Below are positions 51,701-58,719 of a stretch of DNA of 64,000 nucleotides, piece by piece. The DNA lies in the NCBI RefSeq assembly GCF_000260135.1, contig NZ_JH651384.1, positions 375,693 to 439,692 of the forward strand, read 5' to 3'. The first letter of the stretch is position 1. Each line of letters opens with the position of its first letter. The notes under the pieces are model-generated. The model was given only the letters and a program-made list of their open reading frames with translations, searched no databases and had not been told where the DNA came from. Source of the stretch: Thiothrix nivea DSM 5205 (lineage in GTDB: Bacteria; Pseudomonadota; Gammaproteobacteria; Thiotrichales; Thiotrichaceae). The translations under genes and the position numbers were made by a program.

Positions 51701-53447
51701 TTCCATCGGCAAACACAATGCGGGGGCCGTGCTCTTCATCCAGCACCTTGCGCACGGTTTCCGTTAGCCCGAAACCTGCCTCGCCCAATGAGGGATACCA
51801 GCAGAATAGCTCGTCCTCACTGATCAGGATGTCGGCATGACCGTCACCGGTCAGGTCAACAAACTTCAGATTTGGATTTGCCCAGTCGATATTGGGCAGG
51901 GAGCGGAATGGCTGGAACCACTCCCAGTCATCCAGGGTTGTGCGCTCATAGAAGCCAGGGGTGGTTCCGGCAAATGTCACCGCCTCAAGCTGGCCATCGC
52001 CTGCCAAATCCAGAAACTGATATTGCCCATCTCCGGCTGTCATCAGCGAGGGTTTACGGGCAACCATTTCCTGTGATGCGAAACGCGCCCGTGTCTGGAG
52101 TTCCCCCTGATCATCCCGGAACGTATTCAAGGGGCTGTAATTGCGTTTATAAAACCAGCCTTCCGCCTGCTGTGTCAGGATGCCGGACAAGCCCTCTCCA
52201 TCCAGGTCAAGCCACTGATAAACCTGCCCATCCAGCCCGGCTGGCAAATTTTCCAGGCTTTCCTTATCCAGTATGCATAGCTCGCCACTAATCTGTGCCT
52301 GACTGTATTCAAACTCCAAGGGTGGCAACTGACGGGATTGATAACGGCCATCTGCCTGCTTGTGATAACCGGATTGGGTGACTGAGCGGATAACGCTATA
52401 GTGTTGGTCGGTATAGTGAAAATCTGTGGATCGCACCAGACAGTTCCTGCCCACCTCAGCCTGTTCAGGGAAATGGTGGAACATCAGCACCCGTTGGCAA
52501 AGACGGGATGTCCTGACTTCAAACCCGGCACGATAATTGGAAAAAGCATCCGGGCGATACGGCCACTGCCCTGTTTCATCTGGTGTCGGTGTGTCGCCCG
52601 TATGTTCGCCATAATCCAAGACGACCTCAAACATCCAGTCTGCATTGAGCAATTGATCGTTTGATAAAAAAACCGGGCGATTTCCCTGCTCATCCAATAA
52701 GGTAAGTTTGTTGCCATAACGGATGCGCTTGATATAACGGTTGGCGGTAATCTCAGTACGATTGCGTTGGTGCAGAAGGCTTACGTCAACACCGTCAGTA
52801 TTTTCAGCTTTATAGTCATACAGAACAGCATTGCCTTTGTCGTCGCGGGTTTCACTGAGCAGCCAGCTAAAAGTTCTCGTTCCATCTGCGGGATCAGTAA
52901 TCCGTGATCCGGTATCACGACCATAAATGCTTAGAATGTTATCTTTGGAAAAGGAACGCCAATGGACATCACCATCGCGGTTACGTGTCCAGCACTCAAT
53001 ACGGGCAAACAGACCTTCGACGCGGGGGCGATATAATCTGACCTGATAGGTTTCTGAATCAACTTCCCTGCTGGAGAGGCTATTCAGCGGTACAAGGTCT
53101 TCAGAGCCAGAAAGAATAAAACTATCGGAATTCTCTCCATCCCGATATTGCGGTAAACCTTTGTCAGTCCTGCGGGTAATGGATGGCAGGGCAAGGTTCC
53201 ACCCCAGCCCGAAAATACCATTACCCGCACCAGAATCGTAACTGAGGGCAAGTTGCGGGCCGAATCCATTTCTGCCCGGACTCGTTGCAATTGGTACGGA
53301 TAATGAACCTGTGCCGGTGACGGGATTGGCAGCAAACTTTTCCCCCATACCGCGAATGGCACCGCCTCCTTTAGGCAGTGAGATTGCAGGCGCGGTTACC
53401 CGAAAATTATCCTCGGAAGTATTTTTCTGGTCATGTTGTTCTTGCAC
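45732..53447 (-). CDS. Tc toxin TcB-TcC fusion with alpha/beta-hydrolase effector
   Basis: One frame of about 2,570 residues. The start is taken as GTG 53445-53447, 7 bases after AAGGAG; GTG and TTG just upstream also fit. Order: SpvB domain (SLPKGGGAIRGMGEKF, FGPQLALSYDSGAGNGIFGL), FG-GAP/VCBS repeats (FVDLTGDGHADILISED), TcdB middle domains, then the Rhs shell (YDPVGNIVAIRDEAQQTVYF). It ends in the Rhs core ARYYLPRLVRWISSDPMGIK, DGLNEYLYVKNLP. Next is a PESTPRV tandem spacer and an AT-rich effector of about 270 residues with the nucleophile elbow VGYSHGG (46257-46274), VTIDPAF and GVDHHNID as Ser/Asp/His candidates. IS1595 replaced the last six residues (LLELFF) with 15 IS-coded ones. The cocoon should encapsulate the effector and dock on TcA. 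Confidence 0.9.
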   Translation of the reverse strand: MQEQHDQKNTSEDNFRVTAPAISLPKGGGAIRGMGEKFAANPVTGTGSLSVPIATSPGRNGFGPQLALSYDSGAGNGIFGLGWNLALPSITRRTDKGLPQYRDGENSDSFILSGSEDLVPLNSLSSREVDSETYQVRLYRPRVEGLFARIECWTRNRDGDVHWRSFSKDNILSIYGRDTGSRITDPADGTRTFSWLLSETRDDKGNAVLYDYKAENTDGVDVSLLHQRNRTEITANRYIKRIRYGNKLTLLDEQGNRPVFLSNDQLLNADWMFEVVLDYGEHTGDTPTPDETGQWPYRPDAFSNYRAGFEVRTSRLCQRVLMFHHFPEQAEVGRNCLVRSTDFHYTDQHYSVIRSVTQSGYHKQADGRYQSRQLPPLEFEYSQAQISGELCILDKESLENLPAGLDGQVYQWLDLDGEGLSGILTQQAEGWFYKRNYSPLNTFRDDQGELQTRARFASQEMVARKPSLMTAGDGQYQFLDLAGDGQLEAVTFAGTTPGFYERTTLDDWEWFQPFRSLPNIDWANPNLKFVDLTGDGHADILISEDELFCWYPSLGEAGFGLTETVRKVLDEEHGPRIVFADGTQSIFLADMSGDGLTDIVRIRNGEVCYWPNQGYGHFGSRISMDAAPWFDHPDLFNQQRIRLADIDGSGVTDILYLGRDNIQVYFNLSGNTWGNRHDIRHFPATDNIGNVQVVDLLGNGTACLVWSSPLPADTRQPLRYLDLMGGQKPHLLIASRNNLGLETRIEYTPSTRFYLQDKLAGKPWITRLPFPVHCVEKVTVTDKWRGTRFTTQYSYHHGYFDGVEREFRGFGRVEQVDVEAYGEFSAGNASSPYISQDKTLYQPPVKTVTWFHTGVFLDRQRILSHFGEEYFPNGFNTSYREHPLPEPDFADHDLSDSEWREALRACKGMMLRQEIYELDVAALERGEHLPVKLFSTAFHNCHIRRLQERGNNRYAVFLVTESEALTYHYELALPADPAEVLPEPDPRIAHTLNLTTDNHGNVLQAVAAVYPRRQPYTETGLPEAALAKIIAVQQGEPHLLYTENHLTRAEEWVNTPDVYRLPVPCEVLTYEVTGIPLRSGSLYYSLAQLRNQYSFCEEYQPLDGRTALVEIAYHDIAGNLPQKRCVEHVRTLFFNDDLINPLPFRSLSRLGLPFESYKLALTSDLLDRVFAGRLETNSPSRQMLDDASQSGYLGGNNLAARFSDKTGSGEYWMRSGIAGFSADAARHFYLPERYTDAFGNTTELAYDQDDLFITASTDPIGNRASIEAFDYRVLAPRILRDMNGNETEARFDLLGLPVITASRGKQGEGDHLDGLENAQLDPDSATLAAFFTGSPYTAAHAEQTRVWLGNATSRHIYYFGEVQRTDANGNSVTVWGEHPACACGIVRERHVSQSDGNPSPLQVAFEYSDGGGNVLVKKVQAEPEQAGGALRWIANGKTVLNNKGKPVKQYEPYFSTSRTVTGEDIPDHRFEEPREEGVTPILYYDAAGRVMRTELPDGTLSRVEFSPWHVSSYDPGDTVLESGNVWYGSHVGDTALMQQVASYAGTPARTFLDKLGREVVSLAHNRYSDAAGVLHDEQYLTFTRLDTEGKPLWIQDARGNRVMQYIYPPVPANQADDPVSGFAPCYDIAGNLLYQYSMDAGARWMITDAAGKPFLAWDQNERIQTDSPRVMETRVFHNTYDALHRPLTQQLSINDAGWQVVERFVYGESQPEPETHNLRGQVYQHYDPSGLVTNRAFDFKGNLLETSRQLAQAYTAPVVDWAEGAATAQLEAETFIQRTGYDALNRMIRLENWHREGSQAAVYTPTYNERGVLQGETLAVRGRVTEAIGLIRYNAKGQRSSLRYGNNTESRYEYDPQTFRLVRLRTESLTGSRRLQDLRYSYDPVGNIVAIRDEAQQTVYFNNSAIAPHGAYRYDALYRLIQAEGREHATQNNVQRENTPFEPLGGIPFANSPEALQRYREDYQYDAVGNILSLTHSGGGNLRWKRCYQYALDSNRLLATGRAGEIAPPDAPCHAPYVAQPTLSLRYDYDTHGSMLNLERVGEAFYLRWDYRDMIHHVNLGGGGVAWYNYDAGKQRTRKRIEHNANRVEERLYLGGMELYRRWQNGALVEEIETHHLFADDQRILIVEDVLSTDNPRLETNTTLFRYQYGNHLGSVALEMDAAANIISYEEYHPYGTTAYHAVNADIRTTKKRYRYTGMERDEETGLSYHTARYYLPRLVRWISSDPMGIKDGLNEYLYVKNLPISLNDKNGLQASASEYSMPGLPGGVGDSPCNNCGTPIPESTPRVPESTPRVPESTPRDPHLRRRVLIIGIDGGVLGLPTSGEQERDGDTTIGRILDHQEANHPDNIDVEAHYVRPGLTNFTSTQATLDWLDKREIELGYQFDSIIIVGYSHGGLIAMDLSHEFNEQHRNVDLLVTIDPAFSVFDNPSCGLFNPIETSVPDNVGLHYNFYQENRVSPGGSNVLLSRGRRHTGNPDVVSNENLTSLGVDHHNIDDLTESFVSNIISSSVSRGGRMPLAEYRAQRQSLDRSISREITRRIGQIERSTGTILDQIWLNMRFRVLFSPALQT
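46540..46602 (-). repeat. Three 21-bp repeats encoding PESTPRV between Rhs core and effector
   Basis: Units at 46540-46560, 46561-46581 and 46582-46602 (GGTACTCGTGGAGTAGATTC plus T, first unit two bases different). They code three PESTPRV/D heptads in a row, a flexible proline linker at the boundary where GC content drops into the effector. Confidence 0.85.
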
Positions 53448-53492
53448 CACCAATCTCCTTTATATGCGATATTTTTATACTTACTCGGCAAT

Positions 53493-55088
53493 TCATCCAT
53501 TCGCCAACCCAATCATCCGCTCCACAACCGCCGCCAACGGCACGCCTTCCCCCGCCGCCCTGACTGCCGCCGCCCGCCAGCTTTCCGGCATCACCTGCCC
53601 CTCACCCCATTCCCCGCTCGCCATACCTTCATAGCGGCTGGCAGCCCGCGCCCCCGCTGGCGGCGTCCACAGAAAATCCGGGTGTTCCCGCGTATACCAT
53701 TCCCCACCAATAATCCTGCCAGCCACATCCAGTTCCAGGTCGTAGTAATAATCAACGTCCGCCAACTGCCATGCACGCCGCATATCGGCGATTTCCTCCG
53801 GGCTTTCGACGTACTGAATTTCCACGGTTTCCGGCTCATTTACTTCCGCCGGCTCAATCGCATACGTCACGCGCATGATGACGCCGACAACAGATACCGC
53901 CTCAGCACTACGGAATTTATGGAAAATATCGCTGGTGAAATCCGCCATGCTGACTGTCGCATCAGCCAACACATCGGTTTGTTGCAAGGTATGCGGATTA
54001 AAGTAGGTATAACGGTAGGCCTGGAGCGGCTGGTTCCAGACTTCATTGCTGAAACTGGCATCCATGATCATGCCGCGCTGGGAAACCCCTATCTGGTTAA
54101 TGACCGCCAAATGCCAGGCTCCCGGATTGGTATCGGCACATTCGCTGGCAATCAAACGCCCACCCAAAGTATGGAATTCATTCGTTGCCTCATCCCATTC
54201 CTCCCAGGACAGGGAAACAGGAACCATACCTGGTTGAGGTACGTCTTCCGGCAGTTCCTCACCCTCGCCTCCACCATAACGTTCACGCTGTCTTGCAATA
54301 TCTTCGGCCACAAAGGGATTGAACAACTGAATCGCCCGTTGGGTATCAGGGTCATATTCATAGGGTGGTTCCAGATTGCAACGCCCACCAATGAAACGCA
54401 CGCCAGGCGCGGCTTTTGCCCACAACAGGCTGGCCAGCGCCTTGATGTCGGCAGGCTGGAATGTGATTGGCACATTCTCGGGAGAAAGTACCGTCACAGG
54501 CTTTTGTGGGCGGGGCAGCATAAAAGAGGCAGGCGACCAGCCATGACAAATTCCGAACCAGGCAGGCACTTCACCAAACCGGTCAAAGGCTTTTTGCCCC
54601 TCCCCCCACATGGCTTTGGTCAGGGTGTAATTGCTGTCCCCAATCAAGGCGTCATACTTTTCAGCGGGAGACAATTCCGACACCCAGCCCGCCAACCCTG
54701 ACCCTACAATAACCTCAGCCGGATGATTGCGGATGTAGGCAAACTGCTTTTCCCAAGTTCCCTGGAAGGATTGATTAAAGTCCAGGTAACGGCAGCCCAA
54801 CAAGCCAGCTGCCATGAGGGTCGTTACGTAATGCCCCGCCCATGGTTGAACAAGCAACGCCGCCTCGCGCAACCCCGCTTGCTCCATGGCTGACAGGTTG
54901 TCATGCGCAAACCGGTCAACCAATTGACGGGGGTCATCATTACGGGCAACCACCGCACGGCTGGAAATCTCGGCTCCACCAACATGCATGATCTGTGTTC
55001 TAACTGCGTCCCGCACCCGGAGCAGGTTGTTTTCAGGTACATTATTCAGAAACGGGTTGACTATCTGCTCATGCTTATCCAACGCCAT
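53493..55088 (-). CDS. Transglutaminase-like protein of the Tc toxin operon
   Basis: 531 residues from ATG 55086-55088 with a perfect AAGGAG before it. WFGICHGWSPASFM (Cys181), NPGAWHLAVINQIG (His326) and GMIMDASFSNEVW (Asp343) form a papain-like/transglutaminase Cys-His-Asp set. The GxCHGWxPA context is what I know from elicitor-like transglutaminases first described in oomycetes. There is no signal peptide. It is the first gene of the block, 45 bases before TcB-TcC, so co-expression is likely. It could be a secreted effector, a modifying enzyme for the toxin or an unrelated passenger; family confidence is moderate. Confidence 0.7.
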   Translation of the reverse strand: MALDKHEQIVNPFLNNVPENNLLRVRDAVRTQIMHVGGAEISSRAVVARNDDPRQLVDRFAHDNLSAMEQAGLREAALLVQPWAGHYVTTLMAAGLLGCRYLDFNQSFQGTWEKQFAYIRNHPAEVIVGSGLAGWVSELSPAEKYDALIGDSNYTLTKAMWGEGQKAFDRFGEVPAWFGICHGWSPASFMLPRPQKPVTVLSPENVPITFQPADIKALASLLWAKAAPGVRFIGGRCNLEPPYEYDPDTQRAIQLFNPFVAEDIARQRERYGGGEGEELPEDVPQPGMVPVSLSWEEWDEATNEFHTLGGRLIASECADTNPGAWHLAVINQIGVSQRGMIMDASFSNEVWNQPLQAYRYTYFNPHTLQQTDVLADATVSMADFTSDIFHKFRSAEAVSVVGVIMRVTYAIEPAEVNEPETVEIQYVESPEEIADMRRAWQLADVDYYYDLELDVAGRIIGGEWYTREHPDFLWTPPAGARAASRYEGMASGEWGEGQVMPESWRAAAVRAAGEGVPLAAVVERMIGLANG

Positions 55089-55194
55089 GGCACACTCCTT
55101 GTAAATCTCTCTATTCATATGCTAACCTGCGGCCAACCCAGTAAATAGCACCCGTTTGAATACATCCAAATGGGTTCACCAACCGCACCGCATC

Positions 55195-55647
55195 CAAGAA
55201 CTGGACGAATATCCAGACCATCCATGGGCGTCCGTTGCTGATTCTGGCATCACTCTGGTTACTGGCGCGACTGCTGCCGTTTACCGGCCTACTGCCGCTG
55301 GCGGCGCTGGCTGATACTGCATTCCTGTGCTGGTTGACGTATGAAATCACCCGCTTGGTGATCAAGGCCAAAAAATGGAATCAAAGCGCCATAGGCGGCA
55401 AGATTGCCCTGCTGATTCCGGCCAATATCGTGTTCTATACTCACGGCAATTCAAAATTCGGTTTTCTCAAAATTCATAACTCATTGATATTTAAGTGATA
55501 GTGAAAAATAAGGAAACCGAAAACTGAATTGCCGATGGTATACCTTGGTCTGCTGGGCTACTGACCAGAGGGTGTAAAAGTTGGCTTGTACGTCGGTTTC
55601 TACATTATCCTCGCCCTGATTTTCACCATGGGGCGACGGGTCATTCC
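55195..55647 (+). pseudogene. Partial duplicate of nnrS, interrupted by a MITE
   Basis: The segment matches the middle of nnrS (about 57683-58030): NWTNIQTI, GRPLLILASLWLLARLLPFT, LADTAFLCWLTYEI, KAKKWNQSAIGGKIALLIPA, NIVFY. It lacks both gene ends. A 103-bp insertion (55438-55540) splits it, and after that it contains an in-frame stop (GLLGY followed by TGA). It is clearly dead. Confidence 0.85.
55438..55540. mobile_element. 103-bp MITE flanked by TA duplication
   Basis: The element begins TACTCACGGCAATTCA and ends TGAATTGCCGATGGTA. The terminal inverted repeats share CGGCAATTCA and TTCGGTTT over about 22 bases. TA at 55436-55437 and 55541-55542 is duplicated; removing the element and one TA gives GTTCTACCTTGG, exactly the sequence of intact nnrS. 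TA target choice suggests mobilisation by an IS630/mariner-type transposase. Confidence 0.85.
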
Positions 55648-55650
55648 CAA

Positions 55651-56241
55651 TCAATTCCTGACCAGCCTCAGCAATAAGGTTTTATCTTTGCCATAACGGG
55701 TGTCTTTAAGAACTGAATCCGGTACCGCATAAAAGGTGTAACCCCACGCCTTGCTGGCGTCGTTTGCTGAAGGTGTTGAAGACCAGAAATACCGGGCATG
55801 GTCACTCTCAGGCATACCAAAAACCTCGGTATTCATACTGGGCATCGCGCAACGCAATTCCTGGATGGAGCGCAATTCCTGGATGGTCGGCACACGCCAA
55901 TCATGATGACCCGCAAAGCCCCCCGAATTGTTTACTGTCTGCGCCTGTTGCATTGCCGCCCCCCAAGTAAAAGGCTGCACCCCATCGAAAAAGCCATTAC
56001 CCCCACAACGGTTGCGGGCTGCATCCCACGTTTGCCCTTCACTGCATACTTTCCACATTAACCCGGTTTTATTATCAGTCACCGTACCGTTGCGGTGGTC
56101 AGTAAACTGGCTGGTGGGTGTGCTTGCCGGGAGGCTGTAATCACATGCAGCAAACAAGGTGCTGGGGGCAGCCAACATCCATACACTCAAACTGGTGAGG
56201 AAAACCCGGCGCGGATTGATGAAAAATGTTTTGCTATCCAT
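55651..56241 (-). CDS. Secreted DUF1566 protein
   Basis: 196 residues; the signal peptide (MDSKTFFINPRRVFLTSLSV, WMLAAPSTLFA) is followed by TDHRNGTVTDNKTGLMWKVC and then the Lcl/DUF1566 fold (WGAAMQQAQTVNNSGGFAGH, HDWRVPTIQELRSI, YFWSSTPS, RLVRN). A six-codon in-frame duplication (RSIQEL twice, 55853-55886) sits in the conserved loop. It follows the larger DUF1566 gene by 3 bases, so the two are coupled. Such domains occur in surface lipoproteins and fimbrial tips; binding target unknown. Confidence 0.82.
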   Translation of the reverse strand: MDSKTFFINPRRVFLTSLSVWMLAAPSTLFAACDYSLPASTPTSQFTDHRNGTVTDNKTGLMWKVCSEGQTWDAARNRCGGNGFFDGVQPFTWGAAMQQAQTVNNSGGFAGHHDWRVPTIQELRSIQELRCAMPSMNTEVFGMPESDHARYFWSSTPSANDASKAWGYTFYAVPDSVLKDTRYGKDKTLLLRLVRN

Positions 56242-56244
56242 AAC

Positions 56245-57135
56245 TTATCTCCCTTCGCTTACTAAACGGACAGCCTTCCGGCTTTGGCTACTTTTGGGGG
56301 TGGCGCCGCTGTAACCATCCATAAAACCGACACCTGCGATGAAATCACGATTGAAGTTTTCCAGATAGTTCAAACCGTCACGTACTGTGGTGCTTGATGT
56401 CCACACTGGAGAGGATGACCAATGGAACACGGATGCTGTCGGCCCAAATCGCCCAGTATCAATGGCGGGATCCCGCCTGCCATAGTCAACGATGGATTCC
56501 AGTTCGCTCAGGGTTGGCAAACGCCAGTCGTGCCTGCCGCACAAACCCTCTGCATTGACCATGTTGACATAGCCGGGAACAGCGCCCCACAAGTAGGATT
56601 TGTCCTTCCAGTGCGGACTGGTTTGATCATCATTCTTGAGTTGCCATAACAGCCCCGTCCGCTCGTCCCGCACACAGCCATCCAATGCGATGACGCCGGG
56701 GTCACCGGTGCTCCCGGAAGGGTTGCCTGGCGGTTGCCCCCCGCCACCACCAACCAAATCCGGAGCCTGTCTGATCCAGCAGCCGTCATCAGCCGAGCCA
56801 CGCCCACCGCCTGATTGGTCACAATGCGCATACGGGTCACGGTGGATCTCGCACTTGTTGTGTACCCACCGCCCTTCCTCTTCCCAACCATTGGGGTTAG
56901 AGACATACTCAATGCCTCGGCAGTCTTCGTATAGCCTTTCCTCGCAAGCCTGTTTACAAGCATCAATGCCGATGTCAAAACGGTTCTCAGCATCATCACG
57001 TTGCACCCAACCGCCAGCACCATCACTGGTACGCCAACCGCCAATGCCCTGATACTTCATTTCCGCCAGTGCGGCTGGAATGGCACACACCAGGGGAAGC
57101 AGTGTGGCGGTCACTAAAAACAACTGCTTGTTCAT
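56245..57135 (-). CDS. Secreted PAN-like/DUF1566 protein
   Basis: 296 residues from ATG 57133-57135. After a signal peptide (MNKQLFLVTATLLPLVCAIP, AALAE) comes a cysteine-rich module (GIDACKQACEERLYEDCRGI, NKCEIHRDPYAHC) resembling a PAN/apple domain. A Gly/Pro linker (VGGGGGQPPGNPSG) follows, then DUF1566 (RDERTGLLWQLKNDD, CGRHDWRLPTLSELESIVDY, FHWSSSPVW, KAVRLVSEGR). PAN-like modules bind protein or sugar, so an adhesin role is plausible. It leads the DUF1566 pair upstream of the transglutaminase and Tc genes. Confidence 0.8.
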   Translation of the reverse strand: MNKQLFLVTATLLPLVCAIPAALAEMKYQGIGGWRTSDGAGGWVQRDDAENRFDIGIDACKQACEERLYEDCRGIEYVSNPNGWEEEGRWVHNKCEIHRDPYAHCDQSGGGRGSADDGCWIRQAPDLVGGGGGQPPGNPSGSTGDPGVIALDGCVRDERTGLLWQLKNDDQTSPHWKDKSYLWGAVPGYVNMVNAEGLCGRHDWRLPTLSELESIVDYGRRDPAIDTGRFGPTASVFHWSSSPVWTSSTTVRDGLNYLENFNRDFIAGVGFMDGYSGATPKSSQSRKAVRLVSEGR

Positions 57136-57446
57136 CTTTTTGCATCTCCATTGCAGGGGTAATATTTGTTTCTGATGCCCTTCATAAAACATTATTATTT
57201 TTTATTGATGACTTTTAAAGAACCACCAGCAGATAGTCATTGTACCACCCCGTTTATAGGCACACTTCACCCAACTGGATACATTCAAATGGGTGTAGTC
57301 ATCCTCGTCATTTTGAAAATACCCCTTATGCACCCGGCCTTAGTCAGTTCAGCCAATACGCCAACACCGCTTGTGTATGGATTTTCTGGCAGTGCAGCGT
57401 AAAATCCCCACCTGAATACCGCCCACTTATCAACACGGAAGTGATC
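57136..57446. other. Divergent intergenic region with a palindromic repeat
   Basis: 311 bases between the DUF1566 gene and nnrS without a gene. At 57267-57295 there is a repeat (CACCCAACTGGATACATTCA plus AATGGGTG) that is a near palindrome and recurs inverted at 55149-55176. Promoters of both genes must lie here; none is assigned. Confidence 0.5.
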
Positions 57447-58649
57447 ATGCTAACCATCGAAAAGCCCTACACTGGCAAATATGCCCTTGACCATCTCGGT
57501 TTCCGCCCTTTTTTCCTCGCGGCTGGCCTGTTCGCCATGGTGGCGATGCTGTTATGGCTTGGCATCTACCATTTCGCCTGGCCGTTGCTGCCCGTCAGCT
57601 ATCCATCCACGCTGTGGCACGCGCATGAAATGGTGTTTGGCTATGCGGTGGCGGTGGGTGCGGGTTTCCTGCTGACAGCCGTCAAGAACTGGACGAATAT
57701 CCAGACCATCAACGGGCGTCCACTGCTGATCCTGGCTTCACTGTGGTTGCTAGCGCGGCTGCTGCCGTTTACCGGCCTCCTGCCGCTGACTGCACTGGCC
57801 GATACCGCATTCCTGTGCTGGCTGACCTATGAAATCGCCCGCCCGGTGATCAAAGCCAAACAATGGAACCAAAGCGCTATCGGCGGCAAAATCGCCCTGC
57901 TGATTCCCGCCAATATCGTGTTCTACCTTGGCTTGCTGGGCTACTGGCCGGAAGGTGTGCAAGTGGGTTTATACTCCGGTTTCTACATCATCCTCGCGCT
58001 GATCTTCACCATGGGGCGGCGAGTCATCCCGTTTTTCATCGAGCGTGGCGTAGGTTGCCCGTTTGAGGCAAAAAATGACGTGTGGGTAGACCGCTTCAGC
58101 CTGGTCCTGTTCCTCGGTTTTGCGGTGGCGGATGTGCTGGCCATCAGCTTCGGCAACACCACTGCGCAATTCATCGCCGCCCTGCTGGCGTTGGCGCAAG
58201 TGCCGTTCCACGCCTTCCGCATGGTCGGTTGGTATCACCCCAATATCTGGGAAAAACCGCTACTATGGGTGCTGTTCATGGCCTACGGCTGGCTGGTGGC
58301 CGGTTTCCTGTTCAAGTTCCTCGCTACCACCATGGGCGTTTCGCCGTGGATTGGCATCCATGCCTTCTCCGTGGGCGGCATCGGCATGATGACCATTGGC
58401 ATGATGGCGCGGGTAGCGCTGGGGCATAGCGGGCGCAATGTGTTTGACCCACCGCAAATCTTGATCGTGGTCTTTCTGGTATTGTTCAGCGCTGCTTTTA
58501 TCCGCGTGTTGAACGTGTGGCTGGTGCCAGAATTTTACGGGGAATGGATTCTAAGCGCACAACTGCTATGGATAACCGCATTCGCGCTGTTTGTGTGGCA
58601 CTATGCCCCCATGCTGGTGAAACCCCGTGTCGATGGCCGATACGGGTGA
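57447..58649 (+). CDS. nnrS: NnrS family membrane protein
   Basis: 400 residues from ATG 57447, about twelve membrane helices. Family blocks: GFRPFFLAAGLFAMVAMLLW, STLWHAHEMVFGYAVAVGAG, FLLTAVKNWTN, FTMGRRVIPFFIERGVG, VPFHAFRMVGWYHPNIWEKP, SVGGIGMMTIGMMARVALGH, SGR. The conserved histidines suggest heme or metal binding. NnrS proteins are linked to nitric-oxide stress, easing formation of iron-nitrosyl complexes. No denitrification gene is adjacent. A partial copy lies at 55195. Confidence 0.92.
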   Translation: MLTIEKPYTGKYALDHLGFRPFFLAAGLFAMVAMLLWLGIYHFAWPLLPVSYPSTLWHAHEMVFGYAVAVGAGFLLTAVKNWTNIQTINGRPLLILASLWLLARLLPFTGLLPLTALADTAFLCWLTYEIARPVIKAKQWNQSAIGGKIALLIPANIVFYLGLLGYWPEGVQVGLYSGFYIILALIFTMGRRVIPFFIERGVGCPFEAKNDVWVDRFSLVLFLGFAVADVLAISFGNTTAQFIAALLALAQVPFHAFRMVGWYHPNIWEKPLLWVLFMAYGWLVAGFLFKFLATTMGVSPWIGIHAFSVGGIGMMTIGMMARVALGHSGRNVFDPPQILIVVFLVLFSAAFIRVLNVWLVPEFYGEWILSAQLLWITAFALFVWHYAPMLVKPRVDGRYG

Positions 58650-58719
58650 GCTTTCACACTGTTTGCACAATCTGACAGTAGAATAAGCCTCGTTTTGGAG
58701 GCAAAACGGGTATGTACAC

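Noticed and set aside
53433..54701. 422-codon plus-strand frame opposite the transglutaminase
   Set aside because: Shadow frame; the minus strand has a perfect ribosome site and catalytic motifs.
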